From contig WNNJ02001118.1 in assembly GCA_012934845.2 (NCBI GenBank), positions 186,001-250,000 of the forward strand: a stretch of 64,000 bases of DNA, read 5' to 3'. Below the pieces are notes generated by a model that saw only the letters and a list, made by a program, of their open reading frames with translations, did no database searches and had not been told where the DNA came from. Below are positions 53,031 through 62,994 of this stretch, one piece after another (positions within the stretch are counted from its first letter, which is position 1; every line of letters starts with the position of its first letter). The position numbers and the translations under genes are program-made. Source of the DNA: Pomphorhynchus laevis. Taxonomy: Eukaryota > Acanthocephala > Palaeacanthocephala > Echinorhynchida > Pomphorhynchidae.

Positions 53031-53740
53031 GTTGAAGGTGTAAGGTATGATTAACCCTATCGAAGGCATTTGATAAATCGAAAAACAGAATATCAACTCC
53101 GTGTCCAACCATCAAGGAATCACACCAGCTAGCCCGTGCACTAACTAAATTAGTAGTAGTGGACCATCCATGTCGGAAACCATGTTGATGAACATTTAGA
53201 ATACAATATTTTTCAAAGTATGATGTCAGAGAGCGCAAAATTAGCTTTTCCAGAATCTTGCATGCCTCTCAAGTCAGGCTCACTGGTCTATAATTCCCAG
53301 CAGCAGATCTTGAACCTTTCTTGAAAATGGGCGTAATGGTGGCTATTTTCCACTCAAAAGGTAAAATTCCTGAATCTATGGAGCAACGGTAAATAAGCCA
53401 AAGCGGAAAGCATAGTGCTGATGCAGCCTCTCGCAATACGATCGATGGTATATTATCAGGACCACTAATGGACGAAGGTTTTGATTTTCTAAGCTCATCG
53501 AATACATCCAGAACAGAGAATTCGACACTGGATAATATAGGGTGATCTATAGAATTTCCCTCAGAGTTTATTAAGCAAAACGAATCCCAAGCATCTACAG
53601 GTGTAAATGTTGATGATGTTTTCTGCATTGCTCCAAATCCAACACTATGTGCTGGTGAATTTAATGATAGCCTCAGCAAGAAAGATCCCTTCATCCAGTG
53701 GGAGATTAAATTCGAGAATGGCTGTTTCATTTTCTTGATG
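53031..53740 (-). mobile_element. CR1-type LINE, RT fingers and motif A
   Basis: The open segment 53730-53269 encodes LRKSKPSSISGPDNIPSIVL and IFKKGSRSAAGNYRPVSLT. Then 53238-52954 gives HQHGFRHGWSTTTNLVSA and DILFFDLSNAFDRVNHT. It ends where a short duplicated segment (GTTGAAGGTGTAAGGTA, two copies) joins it to the neighbouring element. Confidence 0.8.
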
Positions 53741-53769
53741 TCGCAATATCAGAGGTTGCGAAGGAAATT

Positions 53770-54085
53770 TTTATTTCCGATTCATAAAATTTGACCGAAT
53801 TGAACAGGATTCGGTTGTTGGCACACTTAGCAATGAATGGTCTTAGAAAGACATTAAATAAATTGTGCCTTTCCAGAGGTTGTGACATTGAAATAACAAT
53901 TATGTTTTTTAGTTTAGGGATTGGGGGAGTACCCCCTCTCCCGGCAAATTAACAGCAGAAAAATCACTTATTTGTTTTTCAGGAATTGTAGAAGAAATTA
54001 ACGTTTTACCTTTCGAAATGTCCATTTTGCTTGAATTGTTTCCTTTTGAAGCTCCGCAACTGTTTAAATTTTCACCAAACATTTT
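53770..54085 (-). mobile_element. ORF1 start of a second I-type element
   Basis: From an ATG at 54082 the minus strand gives MFGENLNSCGASKGN, later NLPGEG and, in another frame, a CCTTTCCAGAGG segment. It parallels the N-terminus of ORF1 at 58.0 kb (PEGELPPVPKLSN, PLERQNMFNVF). It is diverged and truncated, and lies just past the 3' end of the fuller copy. Confidence 0.5.
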
Positions 54086-54164
54086 GTAATTTATCGATAT
54101 TGTTTAAGTTCAATGACATTTAAACATATGAAGTAGGGAACAACAAAGTTTGAAACAATAGATA
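54086..54164. other. Short flank between LINE pieces
   Basis: No feature is recognised. Confidence 0.4.
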
Positions 54165-54302
54165 AAGCAAGTAAGTAAGTAAGTAAGGGTTTTATTAATA
54201 ACTATATAACTGATAAAAAAAACTTAAGAAACAAAAACATGCAAAAGAAAACTTTAAATAGAAGCTGTTCACGACATGTATTTTGAAATCTTCAACTTAT
54301 AT

Positions 54303-55286
54303 TCACGGCCTCAGGTCCAGAGGGATCTGAGCCCCTCGGCCACACCAGCGCGCCGCCCTCTGACTGAACCATTCGGGGTCTCTCACACACCTAAGAGTCC
54401 AGTCAAGGCGGACTATGGTTGGTAATCTCGAGATGAGGAGCTTGAGAAACCTTAGTCTTTGTTCTGGGGGACGTCCTCGTGAGAAGAAGACTAATCCCGA
54501 GATAGCCCAAGTACCCCAGAGGCGCACTTGGGTTATCCCATTCAATGACAGATGCTGGGCCCGTTTCAGAGCCCACCTAGCTTTCTTCAGGATACGTTTA
54601 AGTCTATCCAGGTCAGCTTTCGCCGACCAATTCACCGTAACGGTGAACCCCAGATATTTTACTCGACTCGTGAAGATGGGGAGTGGTTGATGCTGCAAAA
54701 TGGAGGAGAGTGTAGAGAGTGCTAGTCTCTTAAGTTTCTTTTTGGTGGCAGGAACGCCATTAAAGACAACCACCTGTGATTTAGAGGAGTTTAAAATAAG
54801 ATTGGATGGGGGCAACTGATCTTTTAATCTTAAAAAGAAACGGCTGATGTCAGAGATTACATCTTTGCACCTGCGTCCAGAGAACAAGGCTGTGGTATCA
54901 TCAGCATATACCACTAGATGTTGATCACGTTTAAAATTCTTGAATAATACAATGGATGCAGCAAGATATAAGATAGGAGAAAGTGGGGATCCTTGAGGTA
55001 CACCTGTAATAGGGTAGAACTGACGCGCATCAGGGTCGTCTTCATAGTAGAACCGCTTGGTGTACAACAATATCTCCACCCTGTTAACAATTCTCGCAGG
55101 CAACCCGAGGGACCTGAGAGAGGAGATAACGAAGGGAATGGAGATCCGGTCAAATGCAGCTGAAAAATCAAGAAAAACAGCCACAGCAAGCTGATGACTA
55201 TTATCCTGACAAAACTGATGCACTTCACCAATTGCTGAATGGACCGAGCGCCCTTTGACAAACCCATGAAAACTCGGTGGGATCAA
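54303..55286 (-). CDS. I-type LINE reverse transcriptase, C-terminal part
   Basis: The 327-codon frame has FHGFVKGRSVHSAIGEVHQF, motif A AVAVFLDFSAAFDRIS, GVPQGSPLSPILYLAASIVL, YADDTTALFSGR (catalytic) and NSSKSQVVVFNG. LGFTVTVNWSAKADLDRL and a C-terminal helical region ending RAARWCGRGAQIPLDLRP follow. Both catalytic aspartate sites are intact. The upstream RT fingers are lost to a frame change near 55400. Confidence 0.85.
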   Translation of the reverse strand: MIPPSFHGFVKGRSVHSAIGEVHQFCQDNSHQLAVAVFLDFSAAFDRISIPFVISSLRSLGLPARIVNRVEILLYTKRFYYEDDPDARQFYPITGVPQGSPLSPILYLAASIVLFKNFKRDQHLVVYADDTTALFSGRRCKDVISDISRFFLRLKDQLPPSNLILNSSKSQVVVFNGVPATKKKLKRLALSTLSSILQHQPLPIFTSRVKYLGFTVTVNWSAKADLDRLKRILKKARWALKRAQHLSLNGITQVRLWGTWAISGLVFFSRGRPPEQRLRFLKLLISRLPTIVRLDWTLRCVRDPEWFSQRAARWCGRGAQIPLDLRP

Positions 55287-55404
55287 ATTACGCCTACATA
55301 AATGAACGCGGATTCTACGCGCAAGCGCTTTCTCGTAGATGGATATGAGGGCGTTTTGAATCGAGATGGGCCGCAGATCTTTAGGACAAGTGATTAATCT
55401 CTTT

Positions 55405-56367
55405 TTAGGTAAAAAAAACTCGACGGCTGATGTTGATTTCCGCTATGTCAGACGGGGAGGCTAATAGCATTGTGATGGCGACCTCCTTTCTCTGACTGTA
55501 TGTCAAAAGCTGACAGACACGAGTGGTGAGTGGCGCGTGGGATTTGGAGGTGCCCGGGAGTGGTCCCCAGGAGTTAAGGATATCTGTAACAGATAAGTCC
55601 CTACTCCTGAAGTCACACCAAGGCGGGATTGGTTGGGGAGAATGAGTGGCTCCATAATTATGTAAGGAAAGTGACTCCTCTAAAACTTTGTCAAGGCCTA
55701 TGCTACCAATCCAAACCAAGGCTCTATCCTTCCAGCAAACAAACTTCTCCTTCTTGAATATCTTCCAGAAGGAAGCCTGATAAGGGTTTTGGTGAGCAAT
55801 GCTTGCCCTATCCCTGCTCAGCTGGAGCCTATATCTAGAGCTCCAATATTCATTCGAGAGGATATGTCTGGCGGAAACAGAGAGATTGGGAAGGTGCAAC
55901 ATTTTAGCTAGGACCTTGAGCTTTGTTGGAGTAGGATTGTATATTCGACCTTTATAGGTAGTCGAAAGGATCGCGGTAGCTTGCGATGAGAGGTAGGAAT
56001 TAAATTCGGTCAAACTCTCAATTCCAATTCTGGGGAAGAGTTGGATAGCTGCCTGAAAGAAGGCCACTCTAATAGGATCAAAGTGAAACCTTCTTCTAAG
56101 CAACGTATCGTCCTCTAGCCGCCAGCGAATTAGGTCATGAGAGGTGGTCTGTTGTTGACGCGACTGCTCGGTGCAAATGGGTTTCAACAACCACATCTTA
56201 TGTAGCAGTAATATGTCGAGGAGAGAATTTGTTGTAGAGCAATGAAAGGTTGGGGAAGGTGGTTTATGAATAAGATAGTCGATCCTTGCTCTGCGGAGTG
56301 CTGCATTAATCCAACGACCAGTTCTGTCGTTGAAGTCACCAAGTAACATGTCATAACCGCTCCCCAA
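55405..56367 (-). CDS. I-type LINE endonuclease end and linker
   Basis: The 320-codon frame opens at MLLGDFNDRTGRWINAAL (APE Asp-x-Asn) and continues with LLDILLL and SHDLIRWRLED, where the terminal APE Ser-Asp-His reads Ser-His-Asp. A long linker follows. The preceding APE start lies at 56761-56450 (LNILQWNSGGASALSLL, VIVLQETRSIRLPQD) in another frame. Confidence 0.8.
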   Translation of the reverse strand: MGSGYDMLLGDFNDRTGRWINAALRRARIDYLIHKPPSPTFHCSTTNSLLDILLLHKMWLLKPICTEQSRQQQTTSHDLIRWRLEDDTLLRRRFHFDPIRVAFFQAAIQLFPRIGIESLTEFNSYLSSQATAILSTTYKGRIYNPTPTKLKVLAKMLHLPNLSVSARHILSNEYWSSRYRLQLSRDRASIAHQNPYQASFWKIFKKEKFVCWKDRALVWIGSIGLDKVLEESLSLHNYGATHSPQPIPPWCDFRSRDLSVTDILNSWGPLPGTSKSHAPLTTRVCQLLTYSQRKEVAITMLLASPSDIAEINISRRVFFT

Positions 56368-56805
56368 TATTTGATCCAGGAGGTCACGGTTCTTGTGAAT
56401 TTCTCCTGGCCGAATATAGACATTGGCTATGCTTATACGCTTACCGTTCTTACAAAGTGATATAGCTAAACAAGATAGGGCTGGACAAGAGTAGTTTAAT
56501 AGGAGGGATGATCTTAATGAGCTTTTTACTAGGGTTAAAAGACCTTGAGATGAAGAGGAGTGAGGGGGTTATGTAAGGAGTAAAGTGGGTGTATATGTGC
56601 TTAGGGATAAATCGAGTAATATCCTGGGGGAGACGGATAGACCGCGTCTCCTGAAGGACTATAACATCTGCATCTCTACCAGATAGAAGGCTAAGGGCGG
56701 AAGCACCTCCCGAATTCCACTGAAGGATATTCAGTGAAAAAGGCCCTTGATTACTTCCCATTGCGTAAGTGTTACCGAAGTGGGACGCCCTCCACCTAGT
56801 CGCAA

Positions 56806-58001
56806 CTAGAGGCGGAAAAGGTCGCCTTTACCGCTTCCCGTCACGACAAATGGAGTCGCTTGCCCACGGGCGATATCTTCATTTCCCTCGTTAGCCATAG
56901 CCCAGATCGAATCCTTCCGAGCAAGCTTCAGAGCGGCTATGCTTAGCGCTGACCCGTTTCGTTTCTTAGATTTTGGTGGCTTCTTAATATTGTTGGTCTT
57001 CCCAGAAGGAGGAGAACGGAAGGATTCCGCTAATTGACCCACCAATTTTTGGACCAATTTTTCAAGTTGAATCATTGATGCCTGATGCTGCATTTCAATA
57101 AGTTTAAGAATTTCCGTATCCGGCATCCTGTCGTCTTTCTTGTTAGACGAGACAGCTTCCACGAAGCTAGTCGGTTTTGCTGTTACACCCCTGTGTCTCT
57201 TTTGGTACGCCTTAAAGATTTTACATTTTTTTGACCATGCGGGGTGCTCACCACCGCAGTTTGCGCAAAATGGCTTACTTTCGCACTTCTCAGGATGTAT
57301 AGCAGTTGTACCACACACGCCGCACTTATGTGGTAAAGAACATCCAGTGGACCAATGCCCCCACTGATGACAATTGTTGCAGTGAGGGTACGTTAGTGAG
57401 TCGGTTTCGATTATTGAAAATCTCAAATTATACCCCATAAAAGGATTGCATGTTGAAATCGATAGTTTTAGAGCTTCATCAACCGGGGCATTGCAGAACG
57501 CCACGGGAATGGGGAAGCCTTTAATCCCTTTTATAAAGCGCACGTTAGAGATTTTGTAATCAGTTTCTAGGGCTGATATATCTTCTTCTGAAATGTATGT
57601 GGGCATATTATTTATCTTTATTGTTGCCAGGATTGGTTTGGAAGCAATTATACCTTGTTCCGAATGCTCTTTTTTAAAGTAGTCGACGTACGACATTGCC
57701 AGATCAGGAGTGCAGAATGAGATTTTAATCTCAGATTCATAATATTTAATCGCATTGAACAATATCCTTTTTTAAATCGATCGGCAAAGCCTCTTATAAA
57801 AACATTGAACATGTTCTGCCTTTCCAGAGGCACCAAAAGTCTGATAATCACCAGGTTGGATAATTTTGGTACCGGGGGAAGTTCACCCTCCGGAATATAT
57901 TCAAGAGAACCTAAATCTCCACTTACCTCGTTTATTGCATTGGCAGGAAAATTAGTTTTCATTGAGTTCTTTGAACGCTCCGACATGCTAAATTTACTCA
58001 T
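56806..58001 (-). pseudogene. I-type LINE ORF1 with three zinc knuckles
   Basis: ORF1 starts MSKFSMSERSKNSMKTNF. One frame change near 57765, in an A/T run, splits it into 117 and 318 codons. The second part has a central fold followed by CNNCHQWGHWSTGC, CGVCGTTAIHPEKC and CANCGGEHPAWSKKC (residues 128-180), the triple knuckle of I/Jockey-type Gag-like proteins. A coiled-coil-like stretch (ILKLIEMQHQASMIQLEKL) and a basic tail follow. It would package the element RNA. Confidence 0.85.
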
Positions 58002-58004
58002 TTT

Positions 58005-58163
58005 TTCGTTAATAACCGCTAATGCTTATACTCGTTAATAACCGCTAATGCTTATACTCGTTAATAACCACTAATGCTTATAATCGCTAATAACCGCTAA
58101 TGCTTACACTCGTTAATAACCGCTAATGCTTATACTCGTTAATAACCGCTAATGCATACATTG
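58005..58163. repeat. 26-bp tandem repeats in the I-type LINE leader
   Basis: Six copies of a 26-bp unit containing AATAACCGCTAATGCTTATA end just 5' of ORF1. Adjacent to them is CATTGTCTCTCACTTTT. Three more copies with the same flank occur at 59545-59640. Confidence 0.9.
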
Positions 58164-58229
58164 TCTCTCACTTTTTGCATGTCAAATGTAAGATAATATT
58201 TTCAAAGTTGGACAAACAGGCTTTCAGCC

Positions 58230-59318
58230 TGTAATACAAAAAAAAAGATTTATTTTAACGTGGCAAATGCGTGCCAGCGCACGCTTACATGACCACAACA
58301 AAACAAAACTGTAAATCAGGTGTCGAGAAGGTGTGAACGAAGGAGGTGTTTGAATGTGATAAAGGAGGGGGCGCGGCGGACGTCGAGAGGGAGTTGATTC
58401 CATGCGAGTGAGGCGGTAACGAGGAAGGATCGGAGACCGTAGTTGTTGGAGTAATTAGGAACGTGGAGTAAGAGGGTATGACGGGAACGCAGCGATAGCG
58501 AGGTGGGGCGAGTGTCGTCTAAGAAAGGAAGGTTGATGAACGATGGGGAGCCGACAGCGATGAGACGAAAAGTAACGAGAAGAAGGCGAAGTTTGATGCG
58601 GATGTGGATGTGGGCCAGGAGAGTTGGGCAAAATATGTGGATGTGTGATCGAAGCGACAGAGACGAAAGAACACTCGAACGGCGGAGTTGATTATCCGTT
58701 GTAGGGGTAGGATGATGGATTTTGGAGAATTGGCGAAAAGGCTAAGGCAGTAATCGATTTTAGGGAAAAGAAGCGATGAAAGAAGAGACATACACGAACG
58801 GAAGTCGATAAGGGGGCGGATACTGCGGATGTCACGGAGAATTAAGTTATACGAGCGAACCTTGTCACGGACGAAGGGTTTAAGGGAAAGGTGATCATCA
58901 AAATGGAAGCCTAAGAAAGTGAGATTGTGTACTATGGGGATGATCGATGAAACAAAAGATACAGTGGGAAGAGATATGTTTGGTTTACGGGGGCGGATCC
59001 ACATTATTTTAGACTTGTCGGGGTTTAGAACGAGTTGGAGATTGTAGAGACGTTCGCAGATAGAAGAAAGACAGTTGGAGGCAGAAATGCCGATATCGTG
59101 TATGCGATGTGCGGGTGCATGAGCATAGATGAGAATGTCATCGGCGTATTGCATGACGTTAAAGGAGAAATGTTTGATAAACGGAGAGAGATCGCCAACC
59201 AGAAGAGAGAAAATCATGGGACCTAGAACTGAGCCATGTGGAACCCCGCAAAAAAATAGGAATGGGAGGGAAGGATGATGAATTAGAACAGACGCGAAAG
59301 AAACTGTCGGACAAAGAC
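58230..59318 (-). mobile_element. 5'-truncated L2-B copy B4
   Basis: On the minus strand it begins at SFASVLIHHPSLPFLFFCGV, runs through GVPHGSVLGPMIF and [11 protein letters not shown], then to the 3' hairpin GCGTGC-GCTG-GCACGC (58284-58269) and an A-rich tail. Here the C-terminal segment reads ILPLQRIINSAV, the form expected for an unbroken family member. This distinguishes B4 from B1 and B2. Confidence 0.9.
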
Positions 59319-59358
59319 GTCGACACCTACGCTCGAGGCTTCTTGAGCATGCATGCAC
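58519..59358 (-). CDS. L2-B4 reverse transcriptase fragment
   Basis: The 279-codon frame covers L2 RT from just before GVPHGSVLGP to the C-terminal helices (RRFDHTSTYFAQLSWP). The catalytic YADD is intact. The first ~13 residues come from non-L2 flank. It is truncated upstream of motif A, so it is inactive. Confidence 0.85.
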   Translation of the reverse strand: MHACSRSLERRCRRLCPTVSFASVLIHHPSLPFLFFCGVPHGSVLGPMIFSLLVGDLSPFIKHFSFNVMQYADDILIYAHAPAHRIHDIGISASNCLSSICERLYNLQLVLNPDKSKIMWIRPRKPNISLPTVSFVSSIIPIVHNLTFLGFHFDDHLSLKPFVRDKVRSYNLILRDIRSIRPLIDFRSCMSLLSSLLFPKIDYCLSLFANSPKSIILPLQRIINSAVRVFFRLCRFDHTSTYFAQLSWPTSTSASNFAFFSLLFVSSLSAPHRSSTFLS

Positions 59359-59467
59359 ATGTGCGCACCCAGGAATTGTTAAATGTGCTGTTGCACAACA
59401 TGTTAAGAAGACTGCTCACGGCCTGGATATTGACACTGCAAATATTGAGTTAGTTCATTTTTGATTT
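59320..59467 (+). CDS. Candidate 3' exon, unidentified
   Basis: Immediately beyond the 5' end of L2-B4 an open plus-strand frame encodes RRRHLRSRLLEHACTCAHPG, then IVKCAVAQHVKKTAHGLDID and TANIELVHF before TGA. AATAAA follows 15-20 nt later. Composition and even codon use look like a host C-terminus. I cannot name the protein, and no splice site is visible because the LINE interrupts the upstream side. Confidence 0.3.
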
Positions 59468-59544
59468 TACTAAAAATAAAATTTTGATTGTCCAGCCCTT
59501 TTTTATATTTCTAGGAATATCTATATGTATACAGATATTATATT

Positions 59545-59640
59545 CATACTAAATAGCTGCTAATGCTTATACAAGTTAATAACCGCTAATGCTTATACAA
59601 GTTAATAACCACTAATGTATACATTGTCTCTCACTTTTAT
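59545..59640. repeat. Second copy of the 26-bp leader repeats
   Basis: About three units (CTAATGCTTATACAAG...) are followed by TACATTGTCTCTCACTTTT, the same flank as at 58163. This is a solo I-type leader or the end of a truncated copy. Confidence 0.8.
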
Positions 59641-59684
59641 TTAATATGTCTCATATTGTCGTTTGATTTAAATAATCAAAGTCT

Positions 59685-59735
59685 AAAACAAAACATAATA
59701 AAAATGCTAAATCAAAATTTAATAATTAAATAATA
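59685..59735 (-). repeat. PLE module scrap
   Basis: ACAAAACATAATAAAAATGC followed by TAAATCAAAATTTAATAATT matches the AT-rich part of the PLE module. Confidence 0.7.
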
Positions 59736-59798
59736 AAGCCTCGATGTTTTAAGCGAGTTAGCAGGTGAAAGTAGTAACACTATGGTCGGGATAATAAG

Positions 59799-60017
59799 AT
59801 GAACCTTGAAAACGAGCTTAGCATTGTTGGCGCAGGCGGTTAGTTGACGGCATTGGTTTACAATCTTAGCTTGATTTTAATTATTATTTTTTTATTTTTT
59901 ATGATTATTTATTTATTATTTTGATCAGGGTTATCGGTATTAAGACAAAATGAGCTTTCCCTAGACGATACAATTAAATGGATTACACCAATATTGAGAC
60001 AGGATCGCGAACGTTGA
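59799..60017 (+). CDS. Candidate two-exon small gene, low confidence
   Basis: ATG at 59799 opens MNLENELSIVGAG to a GTTAG donor at 59839. After a 90-nt intron with a pyrimidine-rich end and TTTGATCAG, a second exon (59929-60017) encodes LSVLRQNELSLDDTIKW and ITPILRQDRER then TGA. The join keeps frame (129 nt, 42 residues). I recognise no family; it may instead be the end of a longer gene cut by the nearby LINE. Confidence 0.2.
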
Positions 60018-60139
60018 TTTTAAGCAATATACAAAAACTTTATTGGGTGCTGATGATTTCTTATAGACCATGCAATCAAGAGGCGATCAAATCTTATCAA
60101 TAGTAAAAAGCGTGTTAATTTGATTTGAGTCAAGCTAAG

Positions 60140-60450
60140 CGATCAAATCAGCTAACTGAGTCTATGTATTTAATATAATTATAAAATAAACAAAACATAA
60201 TAATGCTAAATCAACATTTAATAATTAAATAATAAAATAAATAATTGTTTTTAGATTTTCTATAATTTAAATCAAATTAATATTTAAAATTTAAATTTAA
60301 AATAAACGTCATTTTTATGAACTGACTAATCAATAACATACGTTGTATCAGAATAAGAATTAGAGGTCATCAGGAGGAACTGCTATGCTATCAGGTTTCG
60401 GCCTTTAACTCCTCTACCCAACATATCAGCGGGGCCAAATACGTGTTAAA
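60140..60450 (-). repeat. Solo PLE terminal module
   Basis: It starts CAGCTAACTGAGTCTATG and ends near GGGGCCAAATACGTG. The interleaved stems have each lost one or two pairs. No RT is attached. Confidence 0.85.
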
Positions 60451-60639
60451 TATTTTCCTAATACTTAATTTCCTAATAGTTATTTACTCTATAATATTAG
60501 AGGAAATAATATTATAATATTATAATATTTTTTTATATCAAAATTTATTATTGATATCAGACAATTACAATTTACGGGTTACCCGCAAATGGGCTCTTAT
60601 ATTGTTATCACTATTAAACTTAAAACGTTATTTGTGATT
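60451..60639. other. AT-rich flank or 3' UTR of the RLE-type LINE
   Basis: No gene is visible. A short GGGTTACCC palindrome lies at about 60579-60587. Confidence 0.4.
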
Positions 60640-62950
60640 TTGTGTAATCATTGGTTGTTTGCAATAAGGGTTGAGATCCTTGATCGTAAGGTTCGTATAC
60701 AATCATTGTACGAAGAATGAGTGCGAGTGGATATCTGACTTGATATTTGTTTCAGTACAGCGTTCGTTGTCGGAACCATCCCTCCTGTGGTCGATAATAT
60801 AATCGGATAAAAGGATGTATGCTCAACTTTCACTATTCGTTCATTATATTTTGCAAATTTGCGATTTTCGTGGTATTTGAAGGGGTCTGATATTCGTTGA
60901 TAGGGAGTACGACGGAGCCAAAGAGTTAAAAACGCATATATCCATGAAGGACCGGTCCGTAGCAATTCCAAATAGGCCGTTGCAAGAAATATCTGCCCTT
61001 GCATCTCTATCTCGCGATGTTGTATTGTTATCGAATTCAATAGATTGAGGTACAGGATTAAGTTGGGGTTCTTTTATTACGTACTTACAAAACGTGCTTA
61101 AACATTTAGATATTTCATCGATTACAATATTGTGACGGACAAAATTAAATCCTCCAGTCGGGCATGACAGGGCATGCGTAATATCAAATCCGGCACCGCA
61201 AGGGCACTTATTTGCCATTGAGTTTGGTTGCCAGCCATATCGTACTGCAACAGCGTCTTGAAACTCCCTCGAAGTTAGAAATGTACCCGCTAGGTCATAC
61301 GCTGGATTCAGCCATGACGACGCTCCAGTTGTATTGGCGTTTTTAAGAATCGAAGCAAGATCCCTCTCCGAGGATTGGATGAGACCTGATGAAATATGAG
61401 CCCATCTGCTAAAATTGGAATGTCGGATGTGGCTCAGCAAATCTCGTCGATTATCCAGAAGAACAGAATTTTGACAGCTATTCCTATTAAGCTCAAACAT
61501 CTTTAACGAGTTCACGTAATCCACATTTCCTCTTTCGGTTGGGTTATAAATTCCGAGTCCACCAAATTTGAACGGAAGTGTAATTAGTATTCTATCTTCC
61601 TCTCCAATCGGTCCGGTACCTAACATATGAGGTAATAAGTGCTCGAACAGCCGCGAACGAAAGCTTTCAAACCAACTGTTTGTGGTTTTGCAAGTTCTGA
61701 ATAAATAAGTCTGTTGGTGTTGATATGCCTTTGTCAATAGAATATAAGCCGAGAATGCGTTGATTGATGCAATCTCATGAAGCTGATCAAGTGACTTATT
61801 CCAATCGTCAACCGTTTCTTTAACTCGTAACTTCACGTATTCGCCGATACCTATAAAGCTTCCTAGGTATTTGGCACCATCTTTATGTATAGGTACGGCA
61901 TCGTCTGCAAATCGCTTTAGATTAGTCCCCAGCTCTACGTCGTGTGTGAGAAGCGTGCATTTTGTAGGATTTACAAAGTATCCATAATTCGGGCCCAACT
62001 GTTTGACACATTCCCACACTTTTAAGAGGTCATCGATTTTTCCGACACATGCTCCATCGTCTGCGTACCAACAGTGGATAGCTCCAGGTGCAATCTTACT
62101 CAATCTGTTAATTAGGGACATTGATGCAGCAGCGTAAGCAGCCATGGCCAGCGGATCCCCTTGTGTGAATCTTTCAGCCGACAATAGCGTTATATTATCG
62201 ACAGTAAGAATTGATGGTTGCCTATACGTGTTATTTAAATTCGTCGATAAAGCTGGACATATATATTCCATGTTTGTTAGAGCCATTTCTCTGTTAACAC
62301 AATTAAATGCGTTTCTAGCATCTAACAATAGCAAACAATAGTCGGCCGATTTTCCAAACGCTGTTCGGACTGAATGGACAGCGATTTCGGCACCACATCG
62401 TTGTCCAGCGCATTGTTGAAAACTCCCACAGACCGCTGTCTGATCATTTTTGATGCGTGAAAGGAAAGCACGACCAACTATTCTCCTCACTACCTCACAA
62501 ATTCCAATTGGTCCGACACCAGGCATCTTGTTTAATTGTATCAAACGGCTTACTGTATATGCATGCAGAAGGGATGGATCAAAAGATTTAGTCGCTATCT
62601 TAATTGCGAATTCACATATCTTGTCGGCTAGAAGGTAAGAACTATTATCAAATGATGTAAGAAAATGTCTCCAACCATTAGAGTCTACTGCAGATGGAGC
62701 AGCAGATCAGCGTGTTCGTTTTGCTGCTGTTATAACTTCCTCTACTGTCAAATCATAAAATCGTGAGGCATGATGTTCCACGCATCCATCCAACCTATCT
62801 CTAAGCATCAGGCTGTCAGACGCCGACGCGTTAGTAGGATGAAGCTCCCTTAGTTTTTTAAGCACGGTAATACCGTCAAGTTCCGTTCCCAATGACAATA
62901 TTCCACCACCAGACCGTTGTTTTAATAATAGCGATTTAATATAATCGCGA
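60640..62950 (-). mobile_element. LINE with probable restriction-like endonuclease
   Basis: A single long coding region covers N-terminal linker, RT, thumb, a zinc-binding C-x-C...H...C and a PD-(D/E)xK-like domain. The RT is followed by the nuclease, as in R2/NeSL-type (RLE) LINEs; there is no APE in front. Coding starts at least at 62898 (LRELHPTNASASDSLMLRDR) and shifts frame near 62705 and again near 60900. Tandem 393-bp repeats lie at its 5' side. The clade is not resolved. Confidence 0.65.
60844..62544 (-). CDS. RT and endonuclease polyprotein of the RLE-type LINE
   Basis: This frame is 566 codons from the first ATG, and open codons continue upstream to about 62705 (SNGWRHFLTSFD, SRLIQLNK). 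Motifs: GVGPIGICEVVRRIVGRAF (9-27), QQCAGQRCGAEIAVHSVR (43-60), motif A LLLDARNAFNCVNRE (72-86), TQGDPLAMAAYA (127-138), YADDGACVGK (160-169) and YLGSFIGIGEY (226-236). Then come GGLGIYNP, a C447-C449-H457-C461 cluster and the nuclease-like RHN (470-472), EP (492-493), RADIS (516-520) and FMDICVFN (533-540). Similar proteins are common in cnidarian and sponge genomes. The last ~70 residues continue in another frame at 60648-61040 (AKYNERIVKVEHTSFYPI, STTGGM). Confidence 0.75.
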   Translation of the reverse strand: MIQLNKMPGVGPIGICEVVRRIVGRAFLSRIKNDQTAVCGSFQQCAGQRCGAEIAVHSVRTAFGKSADYCLLLLDARNAFNCVNREMALTNMEYICPALSTNLNNTYRQPSILTVDNITLLSAERFTQGDPLAMAAYAAASMSLINRLSKIAPGAIHCWYADDGACVGKIDDLLKVWECVKQLGPNYGYFVNPTKCTLLTHDVELGTNLKRFADDAVPIHKDGAKYLGSFIGIGEYVKLRVKETVDDWNKSLDQLHEIASINAFSAYILLTKAYQHQQTYLFRTCKTTNSWFESFRSRLFEHLLPHMLGTGPIGEEDRILITLPFKFGGLGIYNPTERGNVDYVNSLKMFELNRNSCQNSVLLDNRRDLLSHIRHSNFSRWAHISSGLIQSSERDLASILKNANTTGASSWLNPAYDLAGTFLTSREFQDAVAVRYGWQPNSMANKCPCGAGFDITHALSCPTGGFNFVRHNIVIDEISKCLSTFCKYVIKEPQLNPVPQSIEFDNNTTSRDRDARADISCNGLFGIATDRSFMDICVFNSLAPSYSLSTNIRPLQIPRKSQICKI

Positions 62951-62994
62951 AAAGATTATATATATATAATCAACGCAATCTCGTAATCAAGATA
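62951..62994. other. Junction between LINE and tandem array
   Basis: TATATATATAATCAACG followed by CTCGTAATCAAGATACGC is a degraded version of the repeat-unit junction (CTCGTAATCAACGGATACGC). Confidence 0.4.

Larger units (their letters stand above)
54165..58200 (-). mobile_element. I/Jockey-group LINE, near full length
   Basis: Order on the minus strand: a 26-bp repeat leader (58163-58005), ORF1 (58001-56806), a 44-nt gap, ORF2 (from 56761) with APE and RT, the ORF2 stop at 54303, an AT-rich 3' UTR and a simple (TTAC)n tail at about 54185-54170. The three zinc knuckles in ORF1 and the simple-repeat tail fit the I/Jockey group. No RNase H domain is visible after the RT. ORF1 has one frame change and ORF2 two or three. 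Confidence 0.85.
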
